From: Phaeoceros laevis
Taxonomy: Eukaryota > Anthocerotophyta > Anthocerotopsida > Notothyladales
Direction of reading: 5' to 3'
Length of the DNA stretch: 64,000 nt
Assembly: GCA_049999765.1 (NCBI GenBank)
Contig: JBNGIQ010009230.1
Span: 29,402-93,401, forward strand
Both the position numbers and the translations under genes were made by a program. The notes below the pieces were generated by a model that ran no database searches, was not told where the DNA came from, and worked only from the letters and a program-made list of their open reading frames with translations. Shown here one piece after another: positions 44,290-55,800 of this stretch. Every line of letters begins with the position of its first letter. Position 1 is the first letter of the stretch.

Positions 44290-45490
44290 TGTCCAGAATC
44301 TGGCAGACAGCTGCACGCTCATGTATGCGAAATGTTAGGAATTGGATGCACGCAGGGTTTTTGGCATTATGGCCACCAGGAATGCACTGACATTGAATGC
44401 CATGATCGCGGCGCATGCAAGGTGTGGCCAGTTGGACGGTGCTGACAGTATGGTCACAAGCTTAGGGATGAAGAGCCATGCATCGCCATGATAAACGGGT
44501 ATATATGCTGAGCACGGGCTCGGTCCCCAGGCAAATATGGAGCAGGAAGCCTGATTTTAGCAAACCGTGTTACGTATGCGAAGTGCCTCCTAAAAGCTTG
44601 TGCAAGTGCTGGTGCCTGGTATTTTGTATGCAAAATGTGGCCAGTTGGAAGATGCACGCAAAGTGTTTGACAGTCTGTCCATAAGGGATGTGGTAACATG
44701 GACTACCGTGATAAATGGGTATGCTCAGCATGGGCTCCGTCCCCAGGTGCTCACATTGTTTGCAAGGATGGAGCAGGAAGGCGTCATTTCAGCAGACAGT
44801 TTTACGTTTGCTTGCCTCCTGAAGGAAGGCTTGTACAAGTTGCGAGTTTTGGCGAGCCATCCATGGGGGTCATGTTGCCTTACTCCACCACATCTCCCAT
44901 GAGAGACCCCGCTGTCTGTCTCGTCGAAACATTACTGGAGGCCACAAGGCTACAGCCTGTTTTGAAGAGATGATGCTGGCTGCTATTCAGCCTAATGATG
45001 TCCACCACATTTACTTGCCGTCTTGTAGCACGCAGTCATGCGGGGCTGGTCAGTATTTTGATGCCATGCTGAAACAACGTGGCCTCAATCCGACAACTGA
45101 GCAGTATAATTGCATGGTCGTTCTTCTTGGGCGGGCAGGCCATTTAGGTGTCAGAGGCAGAGAAGATGTTTTCGAGTGGGTGCAAAGATGATGCTGTTGG
45201 GTTGATGTCATTGCTGAACGCCGTGCAAGAGTCATAGGGATATAGAACGGGGATGACCAGCAAGGTCTGTCATTTGACGGACCAGGGGTCTGCAGACTGA
45301 GGCCTAGTTAGGGGCTGAGGATGATCGCAGGTTATGTTTCAGTAGGAATATGCGACAAGACGGCAGGGATCCACCTAATTTTGTCACATTTGTATGACTG
45401 CTGCAGGCATATGTGCAATTGTAGGTATAGCAGGTCTGCACCACGGGGAGCAGCTCCATTCACAGATTGAAGAGCAGGGGCTGCAAGAGG
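44290..45490 (+). pseudogene. Decayed PPR gene fragments
   Basis: Scattered PPR motifs in changing frames: LMYAKC near 44320, ATRNALTLNAMIAAHARCGQ near 44370, YAKCGQLEDARKVFDSLSIR with DVVTWTTVINGYAQHGL at 44618-44740, then an E-region-like stretch near 45090 (EQYNCMVVLLGRAGHLG) and HGEQLHSQIEEQGLQ near 45440. Stops and shifts separate them. The order follows a PPR gene from middle to end, with extra pieces behind. Confidence 0.8.
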
Positions 45491-45680
45491 TTGTGAAGCG
45501 AGTGTTTTTGAAAATAGAAAATACTAAAGAGATGATACTCATAGCAGTGATCAATCCTCGTCAACGACTTACCGGTCCCAATCCAATGAACGAAAACGGT
45601 CCTCGGGGATGAGAAGAGAAGTTTATTTCTGGTGTTTGGTTGGGCAAGAAGCCATGAGGAACCCTAGCGGTCCCAATGAA

Positions 45681-47015
45681 TCAAAAAGGACTCACCCTAC
45701 GGGCGAGTTGAATGAGGAACTCTGGGACAAGTCTCGCATCGACCACAGACTCAGCCTCCCCAGGTTGCACGATGGCCAGAAGGTCATCTTGCAGCGCATC
45801 CTTCCCTCCTCTCATCCAATCTTGAACGATCATATCTGTGTGAGTTTTCTCCGGATAGACCGTGATTGTCACCTGGCAGGCCAACGAGCGCAGTACGGTT
45901 GCGAAAGATGAGCTTGATTGCGGGGGAACAGAGAAGTCTGCCGCTCCGTGGAACAGGTGGACAGGCGGCAGGAAGCATAGTGCAGGCTGGAACTCGGGCA
46001 TTGCGATGGTGCATTCGGGGGAAAAGAGAGGTAAGGAAACTTCGCCCTCCATCAACCGCCACAGCAGAGCTTGGTGGAGGCCTCTGGACTGGAAGTGGTC
46101 AACCAACACGGTGAGGTCGTAAAGGCCAGAGATCCCGATGAAGGCCGCGAATTGAGATGCCTGCCAATCCGGTGGTGAGACGCCACCAGCACCAGCACCA
46201 GCTGCAGCTGCAGCCCCTCTTTCGGCCTGCCTGACCAGGGCGCACGCAGCAAGATGTGCTCCGGCAGACTGGCCTACCAGGAAAACCCTACTGGCATCGC
46301 CACCGTAGTTGTGAGCATTCCGGAGCACGAAGGAGATGGCTTGGGAGACGTCCTCCACCATCTGGCTGATGGTGGCCTTGGGGAAGTTCCTGTAATCTAC
46401 AGAGGCGACCAGAATGTCTCTCTCAGCCAGCCGCTTTGCGAACAATGCGCCCCAGGCCTTGTTGCCGATCATCCAGGCCCCCCCGGCCACGAATATGACC
46501 ACCGGCCTTGGGCTGGTGGAGCTCTTGGGCACGTAGAAATCAAGCAGGTTCCGACGCTGCTGTCCGTAGGAGATGTTGCGGAGGATGGACTTGGAGGAGA
46601 AGTAGTACCACATGACCTGGAGGTGCCCCGGAAGAAGCAGGATGGCGTAGACACCCAGAGCCATAGCCTTGACAAGCAGCCGGGACCCTAATCCCAGCCA
46701 TTGGAGCGGACTCAGGGTAGGTTCGATCGGGGTGCTCGCAGCGGCTTGCTCCAGGTCTAACCTCTGCTGGCGCATGGGGAATGTGCCACCTCCAATGCCA
46801 ATGGTAGCCCCTGCTCCCCTGCTGCGGCCGAGCAGAGGCTGGTTGACGTCCGCCGCGGTCGGAGCTCTATGGACAGTAGCTTCTAGAAGCTTGATGTCCA
46901 CCTTAGTCTCCAGTCTGTCTAGAGAACCTGGACGCGATGTGCCCTCCTCGCTGGAAGGTTCATTTTGCGAGCGCGGTGGTCCGACCACATGCGCAGGCGC
47001 CAGTCGGGCTGCCAT
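45681..47015 (-). CDS. Isoprenylcysteine alpha-carbonyl methylesterase-like protein (copy 2)
   Basis: 444 residues from the Met at 47015. The frame is open to 47330, but the Met aligned with copy 1 (MAARLAPAHV versus MAPRLATAHV) is preferred. It is a close paralog of 23795-25123 over its whole length, including the N-terminal region before the membrane segment. The hydrolase signature is intact: VVIFVAGGAWMIGNKAWG, GQSAGAH nucleophile, HGAADFSVP with the acidic residue, and EKTHTD with the histidine. The expected role is demethylation of prenylcysteine ends at endomembranes. An alanine/glycine run (AAAAAGAGAGG) in the middle is longer than in copy 1. It has no introns. It stands head to head with the PPR-A pseudogene starting at 47172, mirroring copy 1 and PPR-B1. 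Confidence 0.9.
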   Translation of the reverse strand: MAARLAPAHVVGPPRSQNEPSSEEGTSRPGSLDRLETKVDIKLLEATVHRAPTAADVNQPLLGRSRGAGATIGIGGGTFPMRQQRLDLEQAAASTPIEPTLSPLQWLGLGSRLLVKAMALGVYAILLLPGHLQVMWYYFSSKSILRNISYGQQRRNLLDFYVPKSSTSPRPVVIFVAGGAWMIGNKAWGALFAKRLAERDILVASVDYRNFPKATISQMVEDVSQAISFVLRNAHNYGGDASRVFLVGQSAGAHLAACALVRQAERGAAAAAGAGAGGVSPPDWQASQFAAFIGISGLYDLTVLVDHFQSRGLHQALLWRLMEGEVSLPLFSPECTIAMPEFQPALCFLPPVHLFHGAADFSVPPQSSSSFATVLRSLACQVTITVYPEKTHTDMIVQDWMRGGKDALQDDLLAIVQPGEAESVVDARLVPEFLIQLARRVSPF

Positions 47016-47171
47016 CCCTGGCCCCAGGCTCGCCCGTTTGTAACAGCGGAGCCCGAGAAGTTGGAGGTGATGAATCCGTACGCACAACATAGTTCGGTTC
47101 GTTGCTCGCCTCAAGGAGTCGAGGGCCAACGAATAAACTCTGGTTACCCTCGCGGAAGCGTATGGAGCCTC

Positions 47172-48010
47172 ATGGCCGTGAGGCTCAAGGCTGCCTGCCT
47201 GACAGCCGTCGTGAAGAAGAAACAGACGGTGGCAGCTGTGTTGACTCTGTTCGTTCGTTACAGATACCGAGAAGGTGGAGCTAAAAAGTGCCAAAATGCT
47301 ATACAAAATTGCGCCACAATGGCGTGACATTGGACGAAACGGTTAGAGGATTGCAATTGGACGATTTGGGGATGCATGTTTGCAGCTCAATAAGTGACTA
47401 GGCTTTTTTTTAGGAACAGGCAACGGCAGCGTATCACCAAGGCATGCAGCAACTTGGGGCTGATGACCGGTTCAAACATGCGGCGCTGTAAGTTCATGTC
47501 TTTGATGTGCAGGAGGCGACGGCTGGTCTTGGCGGCAGGACACACCTGGCACTATCCGCTTTGAGATGTGTTTCTGGTGTCTGGGGCCCGAATATCTGTG
47601 GAGCAGTACTCCAAAGAGTCGAGCAGCTGGGCAACAAAGGAAGTGAGTGGCAGTGGTAACTCGTTTATGCCTTCACGACCAAGGGTTTCACGTGTTCGTG
47701 CCGTAAGACTTGGATGTTTAATGTTTTAGTTGCACTACAGGCCTCCAGATGTGAAGTCCAACAAGACCAATGAAGCACATTGGACAGACAACGTGGATAC
47801 CCAGCAAAAAGTGACAGAAGCTCTGCAGAGGAAGACATTCCGTGGGAAAGCTGGCAAGAACAGTTTTGCAAGTGGCAGTTGGTCTATGGAGGAACAGTGA
47901 AGCGGGTTTGCAGTTGGATGTCAGATGCAACAGGAAGGTATAGAGCCCAATGACTGCACATTTCTGGCTGCACTCAAGGCTGGTAGTAGCTTTGCAGCAT
48001 TCAAAGAGGG
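47172..48010 (+). pseudogene. PPR-A pseudogene with N-terminal exon and PDF relic
   Basis: The N-terminal exon is still readable: MAVRLKAACLTAVVKKKQ, ending at a GT donor after YREG as in A2. After an acceptor at 47413, QGMQQLGADDRFKH matches the DDRF block of A1 and A3. Further on, RPPDVKSNKTNEAHW and VDTQQKVTEALQRK (about 47745-47840) match the second half of the PDF motif. Then only one PPR motif remains (MQQEGIEPNDCTFLAALKAG, about 47925), followed by stops. This relic shows that PDF motif and PPR tract were joined in the common ancestor of the A genes. Confidence 0.8.
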
Positions 48011-48234
48011 GAATCAAGCTGCTGGAAGATGAGGCCTGGAGCTGAGCTATTCAAGCACAGGCTTTGAAAATTCAGTGATTCAGCTGTATTTGTGAAAACC
48101 ATGCTGGTGGAAGAACAGAGGTCACAGGGTGAAAGAACAGAGGTGGACTGCGAAAGCCTGACAATTGCGAAGTCACAACTTGACCATCAGGTACGAACAA
48201 TAAACCCTGCACTCCCCCTTCAATAAGTAGCTTC
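48011..48234. other. Spacer between PPR-A pseudogene and PPR-A2
   Basis: May hold further unreadable PPR-A relics (TMLVE-like words near 48100). No gene. Confidence 0.4.
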
Positions 48235-51200
48235 TCATCTTTGTGCCCACACAGCGGGGACTACTCGTTGGGGAAGTGGATGGAGTTGGGGCTGGTGGTA
48301 TGTTATACCTTCCTCTTGCATTTTCACCAGGAGGTCCCGAAGTTTCGCATATATATAATGGCTTTCAGGATGTAATTGGTCCCCAACAAGAAATGCATGC
48401 ACAACTCCCCCAATATCTGTCCACCTGCTTTGTCCTGGCTGGCTCCAGGCCCGTGCTTCGATCCTCATAGCTTGGATCTTGCTCGCATCCTCCTGCATAT
48501 GGGCTGCCAAGTAGATGTTTGACATCAAAGCGTATGCCGCGGCATCATTCTTGTCCAGCCTCACTGCACATTCAAACGCATGTCTCCCAAGCTCCACATT
48601 GGTCCACTTTCTACAGGAGCCCAACAGACACCTCCACATCTGAGCAGGTGGTTGGAAAGGCATACTTGTCAAGATCTCCATCGCGTTGCGTAATTTGCCT
48701 CCACGGCCAAGGAGATCAATCATGCAACTGTAATGCTCGATGGTTGGGTTAATGCTGTAGTCTCTTTTCATAGCCTCGAAGTACTTCTCGCCCTTCTCCA
48801 CCAGGCCTACGTGACTACAGACAGAGAGGACGCTGAGAAATGTTATCTCATTTGGCTGTATGCCGTCTGACCTCATTCTGTCAAACCATTCAAACACAAG
48901 GTCACTGCTACCTTGGCGTGCATATCCTGCAATCAATGCATTCCATGTCACAGCGTCCCTTGTACACAAAGCACTGAACACCTGCTGAGCATCCGCCATG
49001 CTTCCACACTTACCGTACATGTCGACCAGACTACTAGCTAAAAATGAATCAGTACTCACAACTGTACTCTGTAAAATTTGACCATGGATACCCTTTCCCT
49101 GTTCCAATCCGGCGACAGCACCAGAAGCCTTTAATGCACCAACGAATGTCCTTTCATCTGGCACCACGCCCTCGCAGTGCATCCTTGCATAAAGTGCCAA
49201 GGCCTCTTCACCCTCTTCCATCTCTAAATACCCAAAGATCATGGCAGTCCAGGCAACCACGTCCCGCCAAGGCATCTTCTCGAATATATGCCTAGCATCT
49301 ACCAAGCTTCCGCATTTTGAGTACACATCCACCAACATGGTGCCCACACATACAGCCATAGCACGTCCACTGTCCACTATATCTGAGTGGATTGATCTCA
49401 CTTTTTGCAGATGCTGTTTTCTCCTCCCTTTCATGTCAGCTTCAGTTCCTTCTTCCGAGGCCAGAATTGCACTGCAACCCTTTAGTGCACCAACAAATGT
49501 TCGATCATCTGGGATCACATCCTCCTGTTTCATCCGGGTATACAATCTCAGAGCCTCATCACCCTCCTCCATCTGTGCATACCCCAGGATCATCGCATTC
49601 CAGGAAACTACATCACGACGACTCATTTTCTCAAAGATACATCTAGCATCCACCAAGCTCCCGCATTTTGCGTAGACATCCACGAGCATGTTGCCAACTG
49701 AGCTGCCCAACTCAGATCCACGCTTCTTCACTTGCGAGTGGATGATTTTGACCCGCTTGAGGCACTGCTGCTTAGTGCGACCCCCATCAGCTTCATTTTG
49801 CTGTCTCAATGTGGCCAGGCTACTGCAAGCCTTCAGTGCACTAACAAATGTTTGATCATCTGGTATCACGCCTTCCTGTTGCATACGTGCATACAATAGC
49901 AAAGCCTCATCACCATTGTCCATTTGTGCATACCCCAGAATCATGGCGTTCCATGCAACGACGTCACGGTGGGGCATCTTCTCAAAAACATCCCTGGCAT
50001 CCCCCAAAACCCCGCATTTTGCATATGTATCCACCAGCATGGTACCCACGAACACACCTGTAGCAGACCCACTTTTCATCAATTCTGAATGAATGGATCT
50101 GACTTGCTCCAGGCACATTGTTTTCATATCTTTTCTGTCAACTTCATAGTCCACAGTCGATACAGCCATGGTGCTGCAAGCCTTTAGTGCACCAACAAAC
50201 GTTCGATCATCTGGTACCACCCCTTCTTTCTGCATTCTTGCATACAACTCCAAGGCCTCTTCACCCTTTTCCTTCTGAACATAACCCAAGATCATCACAT
50301 TCCAAGAGACCACATCGCGAGGCATCTTTTCAAAAACACACCTGGCATCCTTCAGGCTGCCACATTTCGCATATGCATCCACGAGCATGTTCCCTACAAA
50401 TACGTCCATTTCAGACCCACTCCTCAACACGTGTGAGTGGATGGCTCTTACTTGCTCCAGACATCGGTTTTTCCTAAGTATTCCGTCAGCTTGACTCCCT
50501 CCCGCCAGACTACTGCAAGCCTTGAGTGCCGCAACAAAAGTGCGGTTGTTGGGTAAAAAACTCTCCTGCTGCATCTGTGCGTACAGTTGCAAAGCCTCTT
50601 CGCCTTGTTCCAGCTGAGCATGCCCCAAGATTAGAGCATTCCAAGAAACTACATCACGATGAAGCATCCTATCGAAGGCACCCCTGGCATCCATAAGGCG
50701 ACCACATTTGGCATATACATCTATCAGCATTGTCCCAATGTATACATCTGTCTCAAACCCACATCTGACCACCTCAGAGTGAAGCCGCTTAGCAGTCTCG
50801 AAGTCCCTTAGGCTACTGCATGCTTTCAGTGCTGCGACAAAGGTACAAGAGTTCGGCTTAATTTCAGCCTCTTGCATTTCCTTGTAGAGTCGTAGAGCCA
50901 GTTTACCTTGCCCGCATTTGGCATGTTGAAATATCCTTGCAGTCCAAGAAAATACATCACACTGAGCAGTTATTACTTGGACTTTAGTAGCTGTCGTAAA
51001 TGCTCCATCAGAACCATTTTCAATTCTCGAGGTGCCTTCACTGACTTTCTTGCTTGGAGACTCCATTCTAAAAACCTGTTTCACCCATTCTGGAGTGTTC
51101 CAGCTGTCTATCCAAAGATCTTCTTTTGTGATCATATGCCTAAAATCTGGAGACTTGAAGTGGAGCTGAAAATAGAATCATCCACACCGTGACTTCACAA

Positions 51201-51921
51201 ACGCTTGACAAAGGGCCGTCCAAGGTGTATCAGGATCACAGGTGCCACTTACTTTGTTACTTCTGTTGTCCCACCACTCGCTTGGATCTGTGAATAAGTT
51301 CTGCCAAAGCCGGTCGCCACTTACTTGGTCCTCACATGATGCTGAACCTACAAGCTCAGAGACTTAAGCCAGGCTCAATACACCGGTATGCAACTGACGG
51401 AAAACTTGCCATTGACAGAGTAGGTCCTGGTAAAGAACTGCACCATTTCCAACATGAGCTGGTGCCCAATCTGATTTGCCAGAAGTACCCGCCCAATCCT
51501 GCAAAGGATTGAGCTCCGCTGGCACTCCCGCACGGTTGGTAGTGTTACCCGTCCTCAGGCTCTGCTCTATTGCTTCATAGCTAGAATCTGGCTCAATCTG
51601 GAACAGTCTCTGTGTAAGCGGCAGTTGCAGCCACGATGGCCCTATCACAATCAAGTAGACAGGCGAACGACAAATGGGCACTGACCTTGAATTGTCTGCT
51701 GTTCCATGCATGATTTGCACTCCGTGCACAGTCTGCAAGCCCCCAGGTCAAATATCATGCTCAGTGAGACTGAATTGGGTCTAATCGCATGGATGTAAAT
51801 CAGAGGCTGTACCTTCTCGCTTGGCATCATGTTGTCTTTGCACTGTGGACACACTGACTGCTGCCAGGTTAGGCTTCTTCTTAGCCATGGTTGCCATGCA
51901 GGCGGCCAGCCTCAACACCAT
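48235..51921 (-). CDS. PPR protein A2 (PLS class, E/E+ end) with split PDF motif
   Basis: Four exons with matching phases: 51921-51813, 51641-51384, 51347-51253 and 51165-48235, giving 1130 residues. Exon 1 encodes MVLRLAACMATMAKKKPN, the KKK box shared by the A genes. Exon 3 ends DRLWQNLFTDPSEWWDNR and SNK; exon 4 opens LHFKSPDFRH, then LWIDSWNTPEWV. Together these form a full OSB-type PDF motif interrupted by an 87-bp phase-0 intron. About seven P-L-S triplets follow. Four internal motifs carry an extra stretch before QVRxIHS (for example EADMKGRRKQHLQK). The end has SRWTDIGGVVHAFLVGD and IYAKLRDLLVKMQEEG, then diverges and stops; no DYW. Expected role: organelle nucleic-acid binding, RNA by the PPR tract and possibly single-stranded DNA by the PDF motif. 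It is divergent from A3. Targeting is inferred. Confidence 0.92.
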
Positions 51922-52822
51922 CTGTATCCTTACAGCGCCGAGCTGGTCAAGCGAAGGGCATCTCCGAGCAGGTAAACGGGGCTACATAACTGTAATGCTC
52001 TCTGCCACCACACTACTTAGCATGACTTCCAGTTGTGTATGAAAAATTCGAAAGGAGATGGCGCATTCTATCATTCCACGACGCGAATCATTCTCCGTGT
52101 GCATACCTCTCAGCAGAGCCATACATCCACATGCATGCAGTGGTCTTGCAGAAGATTTGCTACATAACTTTATTCGGGAGCTCCGGGATTGCAGTGAAAC
52201 TGGTTTCAAAGCTGTGATAGCCAATGATCCAGCACTATGTTGGTGCACTCCACGATTGAGGAGGGTAGAAGGACCCAGAAATTGGACCGAGGGAACCTAC
52301 ATAACTTTATTCGGGAGCTCCGGGATTGCAGTGAAACAGGTTTCAAAGCTGTGATAGCCAATGATCCAGCACTATGTTAGTGCACTCCACGATGGAGGTA
52401 CATGATATAGAAGGACTCAGAAATTGGACCGAGGGAACATGCGATAAAAATTGACCTGTTAACCAGTTTCTTTAAAGCTATTGGCTCCAAGCTCCTATTT
52501 TCTGTGAATTGCCAGGCTCAGGCTCATCTCTTTGCATGGCGGTGAAGAAATGTGTATGAGATCAGTTCCACTTGTTACTGTGTCTCCTTCAGAGGAGAGC
52601 TCGACCAACTCCCTGCCAAGGTGTGAAGATCACATATCCGGAAAGAGGCAGAGAATTTTTATCTTGGACTGGTAACTAGCCTTTCATTTCATTGCTAACA
52701 TCCAATTCACATTCTTGGGAGATTCACCGAAATGTTTGTAGGTTCTATCATCACAATCCGTACTGCTTTCGGAGCAGGTAGTAATCACTCGAAGCGAGGA
52801 TGGAGATTGACTTGGGTGCATC
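51922..52822. promoter_or_regulatory. Divergent promoter region between PPR-A2 and PPR-A3
   Basis: 901 bp between two start codons of paralogous genes in opposite directions. It contains a 137/142-bp tandem duplication. Short AT-rich stretches exist but I cannot fix a TATA box. Confidence 0.55.
52160..52438. repeat. Tandem duplication, 137 and 142 bp
   Basis: Unit 1 (52160-52296) and unit 2 (52297-52438) both start CTACATAACTTTATTCGGGA and end AAATTGGACCGAGGGAAC. They differ by a few substitutions and a small insertion in unit 2 (TACATGATA). Very recent by appearance. Confidence 0.93.
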
Positions 52823-55800
52823 ATGACGTCGTTGAGGTTCACTGTCGCCTGCATGGCAGCTGTGGGCAAGAAGAAACAGGGCATGGCGGGTCCCTGTCAT
52901 TCCGTAATTCGAAGACACAAATATGGCACAAACCAAGGTACAGATGTGTCGCTGTGCAGCGATGCAATGCAGGTAGACATCCTCTGGCTGAGCATGGTTA
53001 ACTGTATTGGTGTTCTGACTTCCAGACTCTGAGAAAGCGGAACACTTCTGGGACAGTACACGAAGTAAGGTGGGGTTTGTCTGGCTCGAATCTCCCAATT
53101 TGTTGTGCTTGGAGTTGTGCGTCTGAGCCCTGCCAAATAACGAAGAGTGCTACAGGGATACTTGAAGGGACCAGCGGCAACAGGGGAAGGTCTTTGGACA
53201 GATGACCGCTTACCTCTCGCGGTGATGCAATCCCAGCTGATAGCGTTGCAGGAAGCAAAAGGCATGCCAGAGGTCTCACCTGGTTAGTGGAAATCGGTGC
53301 AGCTCCATGCTATGCTTCTACTCTAGCAATACAAGTTTGCCTGAATTACATGCCTACACCTTTGATTTGGGCTTGTAGGTGAGTTGGGACACGGGAACAT
53401 ACTGGAGCGACTTTGGCAGATGTATTTCACAGATCCAAGCAAGTGGTGGGATTGCAGAAGCAACAAAGTAAGTTGGAGATGTTATTCTCAGATACCCCTG
53501 CTGACGATTTCAAGGGTTTGGAGACTCATCCTTTGGATAATTCAATCTCCAGCTTCATTGCAAATTCCCAGATTTTATTCATAAGCACATCAAGGAGGCA
53601 CTATGGATAAAAAGTTGGGACACCCCTCAATGGGTGACAGGGGCTCTAGAGAGGAAAGCCTTATCGAGGAAAGGTGGTGGCAGCAGCTTTAGTGGGTGCA
53701 ATATTTATGATTGTGATGGCGAATACGGAGCTGGGAATGCCGTTGAAATCCTTTCACCTCACCTGGATGAACTCTCCTGGACCAGGCTAATATGTCACCA
53801 TATCAAGTCTGGGCAGGACAGGCAGGCTCTGAGAACCTACAGGCAAATGCAAGAATCTGGAGTTCATCCGAGCTCGTACGCCTACATTGCTGCATTGAAG
53901 GCATGCAGGAGCTTAGGGGATCTAGAGAGTGCTAAGCAAATTCATGTGGATGTGGTCAAAAGCAAGTTTGAGTTGGATGTGTACATCGGGACCATGCTGA
54001 TACATGTGTACGTGAAATGTGGGAGCTTGGGGGATGCTAGGCATGTGTTTGAGAAGATGCCGCATCGTGATGTGATTTCTTGGAATGCCATGATCTCTGG
54101 GTATGCACAGCTGCAACAAGGGGACGAAGCTTTGCAGTTATATGCCCGTATGCAGCAGGACAGCTTAGAACCTAATGGCCGAACGTTTGTTAGTGCCCTA
54201 AAGGCTTGCAGTAGCATTCTGGCAGGGGAAATGGGGGATGTTTCTCGTCACACTCTTGCGAAGAACCTATGCCTGGAGCAAGTCAGGGCCATCCACTCTC
54301 ATGCACTTTCAACTCGATCTGAGTTGGACTTATTTGTTGGGAATATGCTGGTGGATGTATATGCAAAATGTGGCAGCTTGGTGGATGCTCGACAAGTGTT
54401 TGAGAAGATGCCTCGACATGACGTGGTTTCATGGAATGCTTTGATCTCCGGCTATGTCCAAATGGAGGAAGGTGAAGCTGCTTTGCAACTGTATACACGT
54501 ATGCAGCAGGAAGATGTTGTACCAGATGAACGGACCTTTGTTAGTGCCCTAAAGGCTTGCTGTAGCTTGGCTGCATCAGACAAAGGGGATGAAGCTGACT
54601 GTAAGCAGGTGAAAAAAAGGTGCCTAGAGCAAGCTGAATGCATCCACTCACAGATTGTAAGAAGTGGGTCGGATTCAGCTACTTTTGTGGCAACAATGCT
54701 GGTGGATGTGTATGCAAAATGTGGAAATCTTGTGGATGCTAGACGTGTGTTTGAGAAAATACCTCAACGTGATGCTGTGTGCTGGAATGCAATGATCCTA
54801 GGGTACTCTCAGATGGACGAAGGGGAGGAGGCCTTGCTCTTATTTGCAAGGATGCACCAGGAAGGCGTGGTACCAGACGACCGAACATTTGTTGCTGCAC
54901 TGAAGGCCTGCAGTAGCTTGGCCGCACTGGAGGAGTGGAATGAATCTGAAGGGATACTTGTGAAAAAAAGGTGCCTGCAGCAAGTCAGGGCAGTCCACTC
55001 ACAGGTAGTGGAGGGGCAGCTGGGGATGTTTGTGGGTAACATGCTGGTGGATGTGTATGCAAGGTGTGGAAGCTTGGTGGAAGCTAGGTATGTTTTTGAT
55101 AAAATGCGGAAACGTGACGTTATTTCTTGGAATGCTATGATCTTGGGGTACGCCCAGATGCAAGAAGGTGAAGAAGCTTTGTTACTCTACACTTGGATGC
55201 AACAGGACGGTGTAGAACCAGATGACCGAACATTTGTTAGTGCATTGAAGGCTTGCAGTATTCTTGCAGCATTAGAAGAGGCTAACAACGTTGATGGGAA
55301 AGGTGTGAAAGAGCGGTGCCTAAAGCAAGTCAAGTACATCCACTCAGAGGCAGTCAAGCGTGGATTTGCATCTGCTGTTTGTGTGAGCACCATGCTGGTA
55401 GATGTGTATGTGAAATGTGGAAACCTAACAGATGCTAGGTGTGTCTTTGAGAAGATGCCTCATCGGGATGTGGTTTCCTGGACAGCCATGATCCTGGGGT
55501 ACGCTCAAATGCATGGTGGTGAAGAAGCTTTGCATTTGTATGCACAGATGAAGCAGGAAGGTGTAGTGCCGGATGACCGAACATTTGTTGCTGCACTGAG
55601 GGCTTGCAGTAGTCTTACAGCTTTGGAAGAGGGATCTAGCATTGATGGGAAATGTATAAAGCAAGGATGCCTTGACCAAGTTCGAGCCATCCATGCAGAC
55701 ATAGACAAGAGAGGATCTTCACTAGCTGTATTTGTGGGCACAGTATTGCTGGATGTGTATGCCGAGTGTGGCAGCTTGGTGGATGCTAGGCATGTCTTTG

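Noticed and set aside
45400-45610. A separate small gene between the PPR relic and the esterase
   Set aside because: Its first part is a PPR fragment and the rest has no recognisable features.
51384-51641. An OB fold in exon 2 of PPR-A2, which would make it a full OSB-PPR fusion
   Set aside because: Length is borderline but I see no OB-fold pattern, and the homologous part of A1 and A3 does not support one. Only the PDF motif is claimed.
54754-54756. Organelle-style U-to-C editing as the cure for the stop before the DYW ORF (stop at 56754-56756)
   Set aside because: That editing acts on organelle transcripts; this gene is nuclear, so it cannot be assumed for its mRNA.
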